A stretch of DNA of 64,000 nucleotides from contig CP157796.1 in NCBI GenBank assembly GCA_040112665.1, positions 1,552,813 through 1,616,812 on the forward strand, given 5' to 3'. Both the position numbers and the translations under genes were made by a program. The DNA is from Oceanicaulis sp. (GTDB lineage Bacteria; Pseudomonadota; Alphaproteobacteria; Caulobacterales; Maricaulaceae). How positions within the stretch are numbered: position 1 is the first letter of the stretch; the number at the start of each line of letters is the position of its first letter. The notes beneath the pieces were generated by a model. That model did not search any database. It saw nothing but the letters and a program-made list of their open reading frames with translations, and was not told where the DNA came from. Of the stretch, positions 34,125 to 42,150 are shown piece by piece.

Positions 34125-34901
34125 ATGACGACCGACCGCGCGCTGCCCCTCTCAGGGGTTCACAACTTCCGCCGCTTCGGCGCCTATGAAACGGCGGACG
34201 GGCGGCGCGTGCGCGACCGGCTCTATCGCTCCGGTCAGTTCTCCCGCGCCACCGAGGAAGACCGCCAGACGCTGGCGTCGCTCGGGGTGAAGACCGTCGC
34301 CGATCTCCGCCGGCCCAGCGAGCGCGAAGCCGAGCCGTCGCACTGGCCTGACATGCGAGGCGTGACGGTCATCGCCAGCGATCACGGCGGGCCCGCCGAA
34401 GCGCCGCATCTGCGCTTCCTGCGCGAGGCCGAGCTGACCTTCGACTCCATCCGCGAATTCATGACCGCGACCTACAAGCGCCTGCCCTATGACACGGGCA
34501 ATCAGGAGGTCTTCAAGCGCGGGGTGGAGGCGCTCGCCGAGCACGGCGACGAGGACGGGTTCATCGTCCACTGCGCCGCCGGCAAGGACCGCACGGGCGT
34601 GTTCTGCGCGCTGGTGCTGTGGGAGCTTGGCGTCGATCACGACATCGTGATGGACGACTATCTGATGACCAACCGCGTGGTCGATTTCGACCGGGTCGCC
34701 ACGGTGATGCGCGACCGGCTGAACGCGAAATACGGCCGCGAATTCGGCGACGCCGAGTTGAGGGCCTTCCTGGGCGTGGACGCCGATTACCTGCACGCCA
34801 CCCTGAACGCGATCGGCGATCCGCGCCGCTATCTGCGCGAGGACCTCGGCCTGTCCGAGGACACGCTTCAGCGCATGCGCGAGCGCATGCTCACCGGTTG
34901 A
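34125..34901 (+). CDS. Tyrosine-protein phosphatase (dual-specificity-like)
   Basis: Cytoplasmic phosphatase of 258 aa of the bacterial Y_phosphatase3 family. The N-terminal SGVHNFRRFGAYETADGRRV and RLYRSGQFS are family markers. DLRRPSERE follows. The P-loop HCAAGKDRTG places the nucleophile at Cys150 and includes the Lys-Asp typical of enzymes that can also act on phosphoinositides. The ATG at 34125 is preferred over an upstream frame extension. The gene abuts pabB (start 6 nt after its stop), so they may share a transcript. Confidence 0.9.
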   Translation: MTTDRALPLSGVHNFRRFGAYETADGRRVRDRLYRSGQFSRATEEDRQTLASLGVKTVADLRRPSEREAEPSHWPDMRGVTVIASDHGGPAEAPHLRFLREAELTFDSIREFMTATYKRLPYDTGNQEVFKRGVEALAEHGDEDGFIVHCAAGKDRTGVFCALVLWELGVDHDIVMDDYLMTNRVVDFDRVATVMRDRLNAKYGREFGDAELRAFLGVDADYLHATLNAIGDPRRYLREDLGLSEDTLQRMRERMLTG

Positions 34902-34906
34902 GCGCC

Positions 34907-36232
34907 GTGACGAGCCCGGCCTCCGGCGCGCACGCCTGCATCGAGACCGGCTGGATCGAGCCCGCCGAGGCCTATGCCCGGCTGCGCGGCGCGCCCGGCG
35001 CGCTTCTGATGCAGGGCGGCGGGGCGGGGCGCGGCCGGTACAGCTATCTCACCGCCTTTCCCGATTTCACCGTGACCTCGGCCGACGCCGCAGCCGGCTT
35101 CGCCGCGCTGCGCGAGGGCTTCCGTCCGTCCGCCCGGCCCCGGCCTGAGGGCTTCAGCGGAGGTTATGCGGGCCTTCTGTCGTACGATCTCGGCGCGGCG
35201 TTCGAGCGCGTGCCCGCCTGTCCTCCAGGCCTCTCTGACTGGCCGGCCCTGTCCATGGGCTGGTACGGCGCGGCCGTTCGCTTCGATCATCAGACCCGGC
35301 GGGCCGAGGCGCGCGGAGAGCCGGCCGCTGCGGCGCGGCTGGCCGATGCGATCTCAGCGCCCGGCCCCGCGCTGCAAGCCGGAGCCGGCCCGCTCGACAT
35401 GGTCTGGAGCGAGGCGCGCTATCTCGAAGCGGTCCGCCGCGCGGTCGCCTATGTGCGGGCCGGCGACGTCTTCCAGGTCAATCTCTCTCACCCCTTCAGG
35501 GGGCGCCTGACCGGGCCGGACGCGCCGGCTGCGCTCGCCGCGAAACTCGCCGAGGCGAGTCCCGCCGCCTTCGCAGCGGCGCTGCAGCTCGACGACGCCC
35601 GCGCCGTGGTCACCAACTCGCCGGAACGCTTTTTCAGGCTGGACGTCGACGGGCGGGTGGAGACCCGGCCGATCAAGGGCACGGCCGCGCGCAAGGCTGA
35701 TCCGGCCGAGGACGAAGCCGCCGCCGCCGCGCTCGCGGTTTCGGTGAAGGACCGGGCGGAGAATCTGATGATCGTCGATCTGATGCGCAACGATCTGGGC
35801 CGGGTCTGCGCCGCCGGTTCCATCGCCGCGCCCGATCTCTTCGCGGTGGAAAGCTTCGCCAACGTCCATCACCTCGTCTCCACGGTGACCGGAAAGCTCG
35901 CGCCGGGCCGAGACGTGTTCGATCTTCTGGCGGCGAGCTTTCCGCCCGGCTCGATCACCGGGGCGCCGAAGCCGCGTGCGATGGAGATCATCGCCGAACT
36001 CGAGGGCGAGAGCCGCGGGCCCTATTGCGGGGCGCTGGGCTGGATCGGGCCGGACGGGGCGGCCGATTTCAACGTCATGATCCGCACCGCCGCCCTGGTC
36101 TGCAGCGGCAAGGACTGGGAGGTGGAGGTGCGATCAGGCGGCGCGATCACCATCGATTCCGATCCCGGCTCCGAACTCGCCGAAACCCATGCGAAAGCCG
36201 GCGCGCTGCGCCGGGCGATGGCGGCGCTATGA
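34907..36232 (+). CDS. pabB: Aminodeoxychorismate synthase component I
   Basis: Converts chorismate and ammonia (from PabA) to 4-amino-4-deoxychorismate for folate synthesis. The 441-aa protein has the chorismate-binding domain in its C-terminal two thirds: GDVFQVNLSHPF, TRPIKGTAARKAD (the PIKGT lysine characteristic of PabB rather than TrpE), AENLMIVDLMRNDLGRVC and SFPPGSITGAPK. The GTG at 34907 is chosen as start; upstream in-frame sequence lies inside the phosphatase gene. The stop overlaps pabC as ATGA. No pabA is present here. Confidence 0.92.
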   Translation: MTSPASGAHACIETGWIEPAEAYARLRGAPGALLMQGGGAGRGRYSYLTAFPDFTVTSADAAAGFAALREGFRPSARPRPEGFSGGYAGLLSYDLGAAFERVPACPPGLSDWPALSMGWYGAAVRFDHQTRRAEARGEPAAAARLADAISAPGPALQAGAGPLDMVWSEARYLEAVRRAVAYVRAGDVFQVNLSHPFRGRLTGPDAPAALAAKLAEASPAAFAAALQLDDARAVVTNSPERFFRLDVDGRVETRPIKGTAARKADPAEDEAAAAALAVSVKDRAENLMIVDLMRNDLGRVCAAGSIAAPDLFAVESFANVHHLVSTVTGKLAPGRDVFDLLAASFPPGSITGAPKPRAMEIIAELEGESRGPYCGALGWIGPDGAADFNVMIRTAALVCSGKDWEVEVRSGGAITIDSDPGSELAETHAKAGALRRAMAAL

Positions 36233-37041
36233 GCGCCCGGGTCTGGATCGACGGCCGGTTCGTGCCGGCAGGCGAGGCGAAGATCGCCGCCAACGATCGC
36301 GGCTTTCTGATGGGCGACGGCGCGTTCGAGACGATGCGGTTCGAGACAGGAAGGCTGCGCCGCTGGCCGCGTCATCGCGCCCGCCTCGCCGCCGCGCTCG
36401 CCTGGCTCGAGATCGCCCCGCCCGATTTCGACGCGATCGAACCGGCCGCGGCCGAGCTCGCCGAAGGGCTGGAGACGGCGATCATCCGGCTGACGCTCAG
36501 CCGCGGGGCGCATGGCGGCGGGCTGGACGCCCCGTCCGGCGCATCGCCGACCGTGGTGATGACGGCGAGACCACGCCCTGCGCCGCCCGTGTCGGTCAGC
36601 CTCGTCACGACGCCCGCCCGGCGGGCTGGTGCCGCCAGCGAACGCTTCAAGCTCGCCCAGTACGCCGAGCCGCTTCACGCCCGCCGCATCGCGAAGGCCT
36701 CAGGCGCGGACATGGGGCTTATGGTCGATGGCGGGGGCCGTCCGGTCTGCGCAGACTGCGCGAGCCTGTTCGTGATCTCCGGCGGCGACGTGTTCACCCC
36801 GCCTGTCGCCTCGGGCGCACTGCCCGGCACGGCGCGAGCCGCGCTGATCGAGGCGGCGGCAGGGGAGGGGATCGCGATCGGCGAACGCGACGTCGAGCCC
36901 GGCCTCGCCGGCGCCGAGGCGGCGTTCGTCACGAACGCCGCGATCGGGCTGGTGGCGGTGTCTTCGGTGGACGGTCGCGCGCTGGCGGCGGATCATCCGA
37001 TGATCGCGAAACTTTCAGAGATCGAGCGCGGCGCGCTCTAG
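36229..37041 (+). CDS. pabC: Aminodeoxychorismate lyase (class IV aminotransferase)
   Basis: PLP enzyme of 270 aa predicted to release pyruvate from aminodeoxychorismate, giving 4-aminobenzoate. The fold-type IV features are VWIDGRFVPAGEAKIAAND, DRGFLMGDGAFETMR, FKLAQYAEP with the Schiff-base lysine, and VTNAAIGLVAVSSVDGRAL. Class IV members are hard to separate by eye (branched-chain or D-amino-acid aminotransferases), but the ATGA overlap with pabB makes PabC by far the best call. It ends at a CTAG shared with the convergent TadE-like gene. Confidence 0.88.
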   Translation: MSARVWIDGRFVPAGEAKIAANDRGFLMGDGAFETMRFETGRLRRWPRHRARLAAALAWLEIAPPDFDAIEPAAAELAEGLETAIIRLTLSRGAHGGGLDAPSGASPTVVMTARPRPAPPVSVSLVTTPARRAGAASERFKLAQYAEPLHARRIAKASGADMGLMVDGGGRPVCADCASLFVISGGDVFTPPVASGALPGTARAALIEAAAGEGIAIGERDVEPGLAGAEAAFVTNAAIGLVAVSSVDGRALAADHPMIAKLSEIERGAL

Positions 37042-37571
37042 CCGCGCCGGACCCAGGGGCTGCGCCGGGGCCGCATATAGGCCGTGTCGGTCAGCGTCCA
37101 GCCGTCGCCATTATATTTCAGCGGGCTGGAATAGACGTATTGCGCCTCGACCATGACGATCGAGTTCATCGGGGCGAGCAGGCCCTCGGGCAGATCGGGC
37201 AGGTCGTCGGTGTCGATCGGCTGGAGGCCGCGCCCCTCGCTCCAGTCCACGAAGATTTCCCCGTCCGCATTCATGCGGACCGAGGTGATCCGCAGCGCCA
37301 GCTGAGCGCCGTCATAGGGCGCAAGCACCGCCTCGCCCGCCTCGTAGACGTCGGCGAGATCGTTGTCTGTGACGAAATCGTCCTGGGCGACCAAGTCGGC
37401 GACGACGTTCGACGCGCCGGTCACCTTGCGGTCCGCCGTCAGGAGTTGGGTCAGCTCCGCCGAGCCCAGATACATCGCCACCATGACCGGTGCGATCAGC
37501 GCGAACTCGACGGCCGAGACGCCCTCGCGGGCGCGGCCGAACTCAGCGAGCAGGGTGAGGGCGCGTTTCAT
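37038..37571 (-). CDS. TadE-like pseudopilin (distal gene)
   Basis: Protein of 177 aa with a TadE/TadG-type N-terminus: a short basic leader, then GVSAVEFALIAPVMVAMYLG, where the G-X4-E-F pattern is a prepilin-peptidase site. The remaining domain is periplasmic and ends in a basic tail. Minor pseudopilins of this kind are needed for Tad pilus assembly. The ATG at 37571 is chosen because GGAG lies 8 nt upstream; a GTG at 37577 overlaps the previous stop. Third gene of a leftward operon (pilus N-domain protein, TadE, TadE) divergent from pilA. Confidence 0.82.
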   Translation of the reverse strand: MKRALTLLAEFGRAREGVSAVEFALIAPVMVAMYLGSAELTQLLTADRKVTGASNVVADLVAQDDFVTDNDLADVYEAGEAVLAPYDGAQLALRITSVRMNADGEIFVDWSEGRGLQPIDTDDLPDLPEGLLAPMNSIVMVEAQYVYSSPLKYNGDGWTLTDTAYMRPRRSPWVRRG

Positions 37572-37573
37572 GG

Positions 37574-38110
37574 TCACTGCTCCGCGTACGGTTCGTTGCG
37601 GAAGGCGGTCGCCGCACTGACGAGCCGGCGATTGCCGGGGAGATTGGAGAGCCCGTTCACGAAGCCCGGCCCGAGCAGCTGGTAGTCGTAGAACACACGC
37701 ACCAGCACCACGTCGCCGGCCGCGCCGGGATCGAACTGGAAGCCGCTCTCGTCGAGATCGCCGTCTTCATCGCGCGGCGTGGTCATATCGATCGAGCCGA
37801 AAGCGTTGAACGGGCGGACATCGACCGCCAGCCTGCTGCAATCGGCGACCGTGTTGATCCGCGCGCAGATCGCCGCGCGGAAATCGGCTTCCTGACCGCC
37901 GCTGGTCTGAAGCTCGCCGGTGCGGATGTCCCGCGCCGCCTCGCTGACCGCGTCCTCCACGACCGCAGTGGTGAAGAAAACAAGAGCGATCTCGAGAATG
38001 CCGAAGAGCAGAATGAAGAAAGGCGTCGCGACGAGCGCGAACTCGACCGCCGCCGCGCCGGAGCGGTCGCGGCGGAACCGCCGGAGAGAGGGGGCTCGGA
38101 GCCCGGCCAT
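37574..38110 (-). CDS. TadE-like pseudopilin (proximal gene)
   Basis: Protein of 178 aa. The RSGAAAVEFALVATPFFILLFGILEI segment is the TadE domain with a predicted cleavage site before AAAVEF, followed by one membrane helix and a beta-rich periplasmic part. Two cysteines (ICARI, DCSRL) may form a disulfide. It lies between the pilus N-domain gene and a second TadE-like gene, with spacing of 2-3 nt, so all three are cotranscribed. Together with the Flp pilin at 38.8 kb it supplies the pseudopilin set of the Tad machine. Confidence 0.87.
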   Translation of the reverse strand: MAGLRAPSLRRFRRDRSGAAAVEFALVATPFFILLFGILEIALVFFTTAVVEDAVSEAARDIRTGELQTSGGQEADFRAAICARINTVADCSRLAVDVRPFNAFGSIDMTTPRDEDGDLDESGFQFDPGAAGDVVLVRVFYDYQLLGPGFVNGLSNLPGNRRLVSAATAFRNEPYAEQ

Positions 38111-38112
38111 GG

Positions 38113-38529
38113 CTAGTTCTGTCCCGGACCGCCGGCCAGAGCCGCCGACGCCTGCCCGCCGCCGGCGGCGGGCACGAGCTGGCAGACCGGATCGCAGGTA
38201 TAGGTGAGCCGGGCGGTGTTCTTGAACACGTCCACCGAGCCGCGCTCGCTCGCGGTGACGGCGAGATCGGCGGTGAAGATCACCCGGCCCGCCTCGTCCA
38301 GCGCGATCAGATTGGTTCGGCCATGCACCTTGCCGGTCACGAACAAGGTGCGGGCGTCATAAAGCGTGGCGTCGGCGATGTCGGGATTGCCCACGACGAT
38401 GCCGGCCGCATCGGCGGGCAGGCGGACCAGGCTGGCGTGGTCGGCCGGTACGCGCACGGTCTGGGCGAAGGCCGAAGCCGCAGTCAGGGCGGCCAGAGCG
38501 AAGGCGGTGAGCACGATGCGCAGCGACAT
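38113..38529 (-). CDS. Solitary pilus-formation N-terminal-domain protein
   Basis: Exported protein of 138 aa: a Sec signal peptide (1-22, AFA|QT), then one copy of the domain found at the N-terminus of CpaC/RcpA secretins (VRVPADHASLVRLPADAAGIVVGNPDIADATL, in short pieces; ARTLFVTGKVHGRTNLIALD). It lacks the secretin domain itself. The tail has a pair of cysteines (TCDPVCQLV). It may associate with the secretin ring, but that is inference. First gene of the leftward TadE operon. Confidence 0.85.
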   Translation of the reverse strand: MSLRIVLTAFALAALTAASAFAQTVRVPADHASLVRLPADAAGIVVGNPDIADATLYDARTLFVTGKVHGRTNLIALDEAGRVIFTADLAVTASERGSVDVFKNTARLTYTCDPVCQLVPAAGGGQASAALAGGPGQN

Positions 38530-38638
38530 GGAAACGTCCTCTCAAACGGCGTCGCCTACCGGTATCGCGCGCGCGGGTGAAGGAAGTCTGAAGATCGTTC
38601 CGCGCTTGTCTATATAGTATAGGTGGCCGCCAAACATG

Positions 38639-38657
38639 TTTACCAGCTGTTCACCAT
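38639..38657 (+). promoter_or_regulatory. Candidate CtrA-type site in the pilA promoter region
   Basis: TTTA-CCAGCTG-TTCACCAT has the 11-bp repeat spacing of TTAA-N7-TTAA and a second half one base from TTAACCAT. pilA is a direct CtrA target in Caulobacter, which makes the match more plausible, but two of eight core bases differ. It lies 144 nt before the pilA start, in a 271-nt divergent region that is otherwise AT-rich and featureless. Confidence 0.38.
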
Positions 38658-38800
38658 AAGCATGGGTTTTGGTGTTTACAGAAAATAAAGCATGGATTTT
38701 TACCCGACCTCAATCGTCTTGGGTTTTACTCCTCCATGTTCAGGACGGGTCGGGACGGACTTGGCTCCTGGGCCGAGAAAAAGCAAACGGAGTGGATGGG

Positions 38801-38977
38801 ATGAAAAACCTTGTTTCGAAATTCGTCGCCGACGAGTCCGGCGCGACCGCCATCGAGTACGGCCTGATCGCCGCGCTCATCGCCGTGGTCATCATCGGCG
38901 CGATCACCACGATCGGCACCAATCTGGGCACCGCGTTCCAGACGATCGCCGACGGCACCGCGCCGGCCGAAGAGTAA
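38801..38977 (+). CDS. pilA: Flp/PilA major type IVb pilin
   Basis: Prepilin of 58 aa, the likely major subunit of the Tad pilus used for surface attachment. Leader MKNLVSKFVADESG, then the cleavage signature G|ATAIEY and the hydrophobic helix GLIAALIAVVIIGAITTIG; the C-terminus is short and acidic (APAEE). GGAG at 38789-38792 lies 8 nt before the ATG. A hairpin and a strong terminator follow, so pilA is probably made mostly as a short monocistronic message, consistent with high demand. Confidence 0.95.
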   Translation: MKNLVSKFVADESGATAIEYGLIAALIAVVIIGAITTIGTNLGTAFQTIADGTAPAEE

Positions 38978-39016
38978 TCGGCACGCCTCGCCAGGCTCGT
39001 CTGGCGACACGAACCA

Positions 39017-39047
39017 GGGCCGCTTCCGATCCGGAGGCGGCCCTTTT
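39017..39047 (+). terminator. Intrinsic terminator after pilA
   Basis: Stem GGGCCGCTTCCG (39017-39028) / CGGAGGCGGCCC (39032-39043) with one G-T pair and a 3-nt loop, followed by TTTT. A smaller hairpin TCGCCAG/CTGGCGA (38988-39007) stands just before it. Confidence 0.9.
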
Positions 39048-39122
39048 CGTTTCTGCCCCGCGGAAACCTGACGTTAAGCACGCCAGGGTGAAGACTTGGC
39101 GCCCGAGCGGACGGAGCGCCCC

Positions 39123-39638
39123 ATGGCCGGAATGATCATCGCCAACACCGCCATTATCGCGTTTGCGGTCCTGATGGGCTGGGCGGCCTGGCGCGACGTG
39201 GCCAGCTATACCATTCCCAACTGGATCCCGGCGGCGATGATAGGTCTGTGGCTGGTCGCCGCGCCCTTCCTCGGGCTCGGCTGGGTCGGCGCCGGTCAGT
39301 CGCTGGCTGTGTTCGCCGTGGCTCTGGCGATCGGTCTCGCGGTCTGGGCGCCTGGCTGGCTCGGCGGCGGCGATGTTAAGCTGATCGCCGCGGGCGCCTT
39401 GTGGTTCGGCTGGCCGGACGCGGTTGCTTTCGTGCTTTACGCGCTTGTTCTCGGCGGGGTTCTGGCCCTGGCGCTGCTCACCTTGCGGCGGTTCACGCCG
39501 GCGCTGAAGATCAGCGCGGACCTGATCGGGAAAACCCCGCTTGCCTCGGGGGCTCCGGCGCCCTACGCGGTCGCGATTGCGGGCTCTGCGCTGGTGCTTC
39601 TGCCCGGCAGCGTCGTTTTTTCCGCCTACATGCCCTGA
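39123..39638 (+). CDS. cpaA: Prepilin peptidase CpaA/TadV
   Basis: Membrane aspartyl peptidase of 171 aa that removes the leader from Flp prepilins and TadE-like pseudopilins. The two active-site aspartates lie in AAWRDVASYTIPN and WLGGGDVKLIAAG, the usual A24 motifs. About six hydrophobic segments are present. ATG 39123 is preceded by GGAG at a fair distance; a GTG-like extension upstream is ignored. It starts after the pilA terminator, so it needs its own promoter. Confidence 0.93.
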   Translation: MAGMIIANTAIIAFAVLMGWAAWRDVASYTIPNWIPAAMIGLWLVAAPFLGLGWVGAGQSLAVFAVALAIGLAVWAPGWLGGGDVKLIAAGALWFGWPDAVAFVLYALVLGGVLALALLTLRRFTPALKISADLIGKTPLASGAPAPYAVAIAGSALVLLPGSVVFSAYMP

Positions 39639-39661
39639 AAATAAGCGCCTCTCAGAAACGC

Positions 39662-39678
39662 TTAACCGCTCCGGTTAA
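39662..39678. promoter_or_regulatory. 17-bp palindrome upstream of cpaB
   Basis: TTAACCG-CTC-CGGTTAA is a perfect 7-bp inverted repeat in the 111-nt cpaA-cpaB gap. The half TTAACC matches a CtrA half-site, though the two halves are inverted and not in the usual direct arrangement. It may mark a separate promoter or operator for cpaB and the genes that follow. Confidence 0.4.
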
Positions 39679-39749
39679 CGCGGCTTTGAGGTTTTGACGG
39701 CCAGATTCGGCACGCAAAGCAAGCTGCGGGCCAAAGGGGCGTCGCCGTC

Positions 39750-40556
39750 ATGAACATCATCAGGATCGTCGTTCTCGTCGTCGCGGGACTGGCCGCCGTC
39801 ATCGCGGCGGTCTTCGTGCGCGGCGCGATGCAGCCCGCCCCCGCCGCCGCGCCGGCTCAGGTCGAGGCCCCCGCCGCGCCCGAACCGGTCCGCGTGCTCG
39901 CCGCAGCCCGGGACGTGGTCCCCGGCGCGCGGCTGACCGCCGCAGATCTGCGCTGGGCGCCCTGGCCGGAGGAAGCGGTGCTGCCTAACCATATCGTCCG
40001 CGAAGCGGACCCGGATGCGGCCGACCGGATCGAAGGCGCGGTGAGCCGCAACGGGCTGACGGCCGGCGAGCCGATCATCGAGGCGCGCCTCGTCCATCCC
40101 GGCGAGGCCGGCTTCATGGCCGCCGTCCTGCAGCCGGGCATGCGCGCGGTCGCGGTGCCGACCTCGGCGCGGGCGGGCGCGGGCGGCTTCATCCTGCCCA
40201 ACGATCGGGTCGACATCCTGGTCGCGCTCGATCGGGACGGCGCGCTGACCACCGACGTGGTGGTCGAAAACGTGCGGGTCCTGGCCATCGACCAGAGCTA
40301 TTCGGAGACCGAAGACGGCGCGGTGGTCGGCTCGACCGCCACGCTGGAGCTTCTGCCCGACCAGGCCCGCGCGGTCGCGCTGGCGGTCGCCGCCGGCGAT
40401 GTCAGCCTCGCCCTGCGCTCGGTCGCCGACGGGCAGGGCGGTCCACGCCTGCCCGGAGAGTTGACCGACACCAATGAGGCCGGCGAGCCGGCGCGCTCGG
40501 TGCGGGTGTTCCGATATGGGCGCGAGGAAGTCGTCGCCCTGGGAGGCCGTCAATGA
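39750..40556 (+). CDS. cpaB: Tad pilus assembly protein CpaB/RcpC
   Basis: Periplasmic/inner-membrane component of 268 aa. An N-terminal membrane helix (5-24) and an Ala/Pro linker precede the SAF-like domain (VRVLAAARDVVPGARLTAADL) and the RcpC region (MRAVAVPTSARAGAGGFILPNDRVDIL). CpaB is thought to help build the secretin channel. The stop overlaps cpaC as ATGA. The typical order cpaB-cpaC-cpaD-cpaE-cpaF follows. Confidence 0.93.
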   Translation: MNIIRIVVLVVAGLAAVIAAVFVRGAMQPAPAAAPAQVEAPAAPEPVRVLAAARDVVPGARLTAADLRWAPWPEEAVLPNHIVREADPDAADRIEGAVSRNGLTAGEPIIEARLVHPGEAGFMAAVLQPGMRAVAVPTSARAGAGGFILPNDRVDILVALDRDGALTTDVVVENVRVLAIDQSYSETEDGAVVGSTATLELLPDQARAVALAVAAGDVSLALRSVADGQGGPRLPGELTDTNEAGEPARSVRVFRYGREEVVALGGRQ

Positions 40557-42145
40557 TCGCCGCCGGTTTCAAAGCCTTCGCCGCCGCCGCGCTCGGCGTC
40601 TGCGCGCTGGCAGCGCCCGCCGCAGCCCAGCTCGCCGGCGACCGGATCGAGCGCAACAACACCATGCAGATCGTGATCCGCGAACCCGGCGACGGGCCGG
40701 TTTCTGAAAGCGTCATCCTGCCGCTGGGTCAGGCCGCGATCGTGCACCTGCCGATCGACGCCGCCGAGGTGATGGTGGCCAGCGACGCGATCGCCGACGC
40801 GGTCGTCCGCACGCCCCGCCGCGCCCTGCTTCTGGGCCAGACGGTGGGCCGGACGAACGTCTTCTTCTTCGCGGCGGACGGCTCGCTGATCCTCGATCTC
40901 GACGTTCGGGTCGAGCGCGACATGGACGCGCTCAACGACGCGCTCAGCCGCTTCGTGCCGAACGGCCGGATCACGGCTGAAAGCATGAACGCCAACATCG
41001 TGCTCTCGGGCTCTGCCCCCTCGGCGTCCGCCGCCGATCAGGCGCTGCAGATCGCCCGGCGCTGGGCGGACAACGAAGACCAGGTCATCAGCTTCCTCAC
41101 CGTGGAGGGACGCGACCAGGTCGCCCTTCGCGTGCGCATCGTGGAGATGGAGCGCAACATCGTGCGCCAGCTGGGCATCAACCTGTCCGGCCAGCAGAAT
41201 TTCGGCGATTTCGATCCGACCACCCGGATCCGCGCCACAAACGATCTCGGCCAGCCGCTCAGCGACGAATTCGGCGCGCCGATCTTCGAGGTCTACGAGC
41301 CCGGCCGTTATCAGAACCGCACCGGTTTCTCCACCCAGAACGCGTTCGGCATCGCCGGCGCCGCGCTGGGCGGGCTGTCTGGCACGCTGGGCACGACCAA
41401 TCTGGTCGACGGCGTGGTGCAGAGCTCTCTGGGCGCGACCCTGAACGCGCTCGAGCGCGTGGGCCTCGTCCGCACGCTCGCCGAGCCGAACATCACCGCG
41501 ATTTCCGGCGAGGCCGCGCAATTCCTGGCCGGCGGCGAGTTTCCCGTCCCGGTCGGCCGCGACGACGACGGCGCGCTCGCCATCGAGTTCAAGCCCTTCG
41601 GCGTGGGCCTGGGCTTCACCCCGGTCGTGCTCAGCGAGGGCCGCATCTCGCTCAGGATCTCAACCGAGGTCTCCGAGCTGTCCAACGAAGGCGCCATAAC
41701 GCTGGGTTCGAGCCCGATCTTCGACGATGCCGGCAACATCGTCGGCTCACAGCCCTCGATCTCGATCCCGGCGCTGTCGGTGAACCGGGCGGAGACCACC
41801 GTCGAGATGCCCTCGGGCGGCTCGCTGGTGATCGCCGGGCTCATCAAGGAAGAAACCCGCCAGGCGCTGGACGGCGTGCCCGGTGTGGAGCGCCTGCCGG
41901 TTCTGGGCTCGCTGTTCCGCTCGCGCGACTTCGCCAACAACGAGACCGAACTCGTGGTCGTGGTCACGCCCTATCTGGTCGACCCGACCGACCCCGACGC
42001 GCTGAGCGAGCCCGGCGAGGGTCTGGTCGCCGCCTCGACCGTGTCGAACCTGTTCCTGGGCCGAATCAACCGGGTCTACGCCGCGCCGGGCGCGCAAGTG
42101 GACGGCCGCGGCTGGCTCGGCCCCGTCGGCTTCGTGCTGGAGTGA
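40553..42145 (+). CDS. cpaC: Tad secretin CpaC/RcpA
   Basis: Outer-membrane secretin of 530 aa through which the pilus passes. Signal peptide 1-24 (AAA|QL). The N-terminal pilus domain (IVHLPIDAAEVMVASDAIADAV) is followed by a BON-like domain (about 115-165) and the secretin core: RTLAEPNITAISGEAAQFL, GEFPVPVGRDDDG and the C-terminal ETTVEMPSGGSLVIAGLI/ETELVVVVTPYLVDP. Starts in an ATGA overlap with cpaB and ends beside cpaD with translation likely coupled. Confidence 0.95.
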   Translation: MIAAGFKAFAAAALGVCALAAPAAAQLAGDRIERNNTMQIVIREPGDGPVSESVILPLGQAAIVHLPIDAAEVMVASDAIADAVVRTPRRALLLGQTVGRTNVFFFAADGSLILDLDVRVERDMDALNDALSRFVPNGRITAESMNANIVLSGSAPSASAADQALQIARRWADNEDQVISFLTVEGRDQVALRVRIVEMERNIVRQLGINLSGQQNFGDFDPTTRIRATNDLGQPLSDEFGAPIFEVYEPGRYQNRTGFSTQNAFGIAGAALGGLSGTLGTTNLVDGVVQSSLGATLNALERVGLVRTLAEPNITAISGEAAQFLAGGEFPVPVGRDDDGALAIEFKPFGVGLGFTPVVLSEGRISLRISTEVSELSNEGAITLGSSPIFDDAGNIVGSQPSISIPALSVNRAETTVEMPSGGSLVIAGLIKEETRQALDGVPGVERLPVLGSLFRSRDFANNETELVVVVTPYLVDPTDPDALSEPGEGLVAASTVSNLFLGRINRVYAAPGAQVDGRGWLGPVGFVLE

Positions 42146-42150
42146 TCGCC

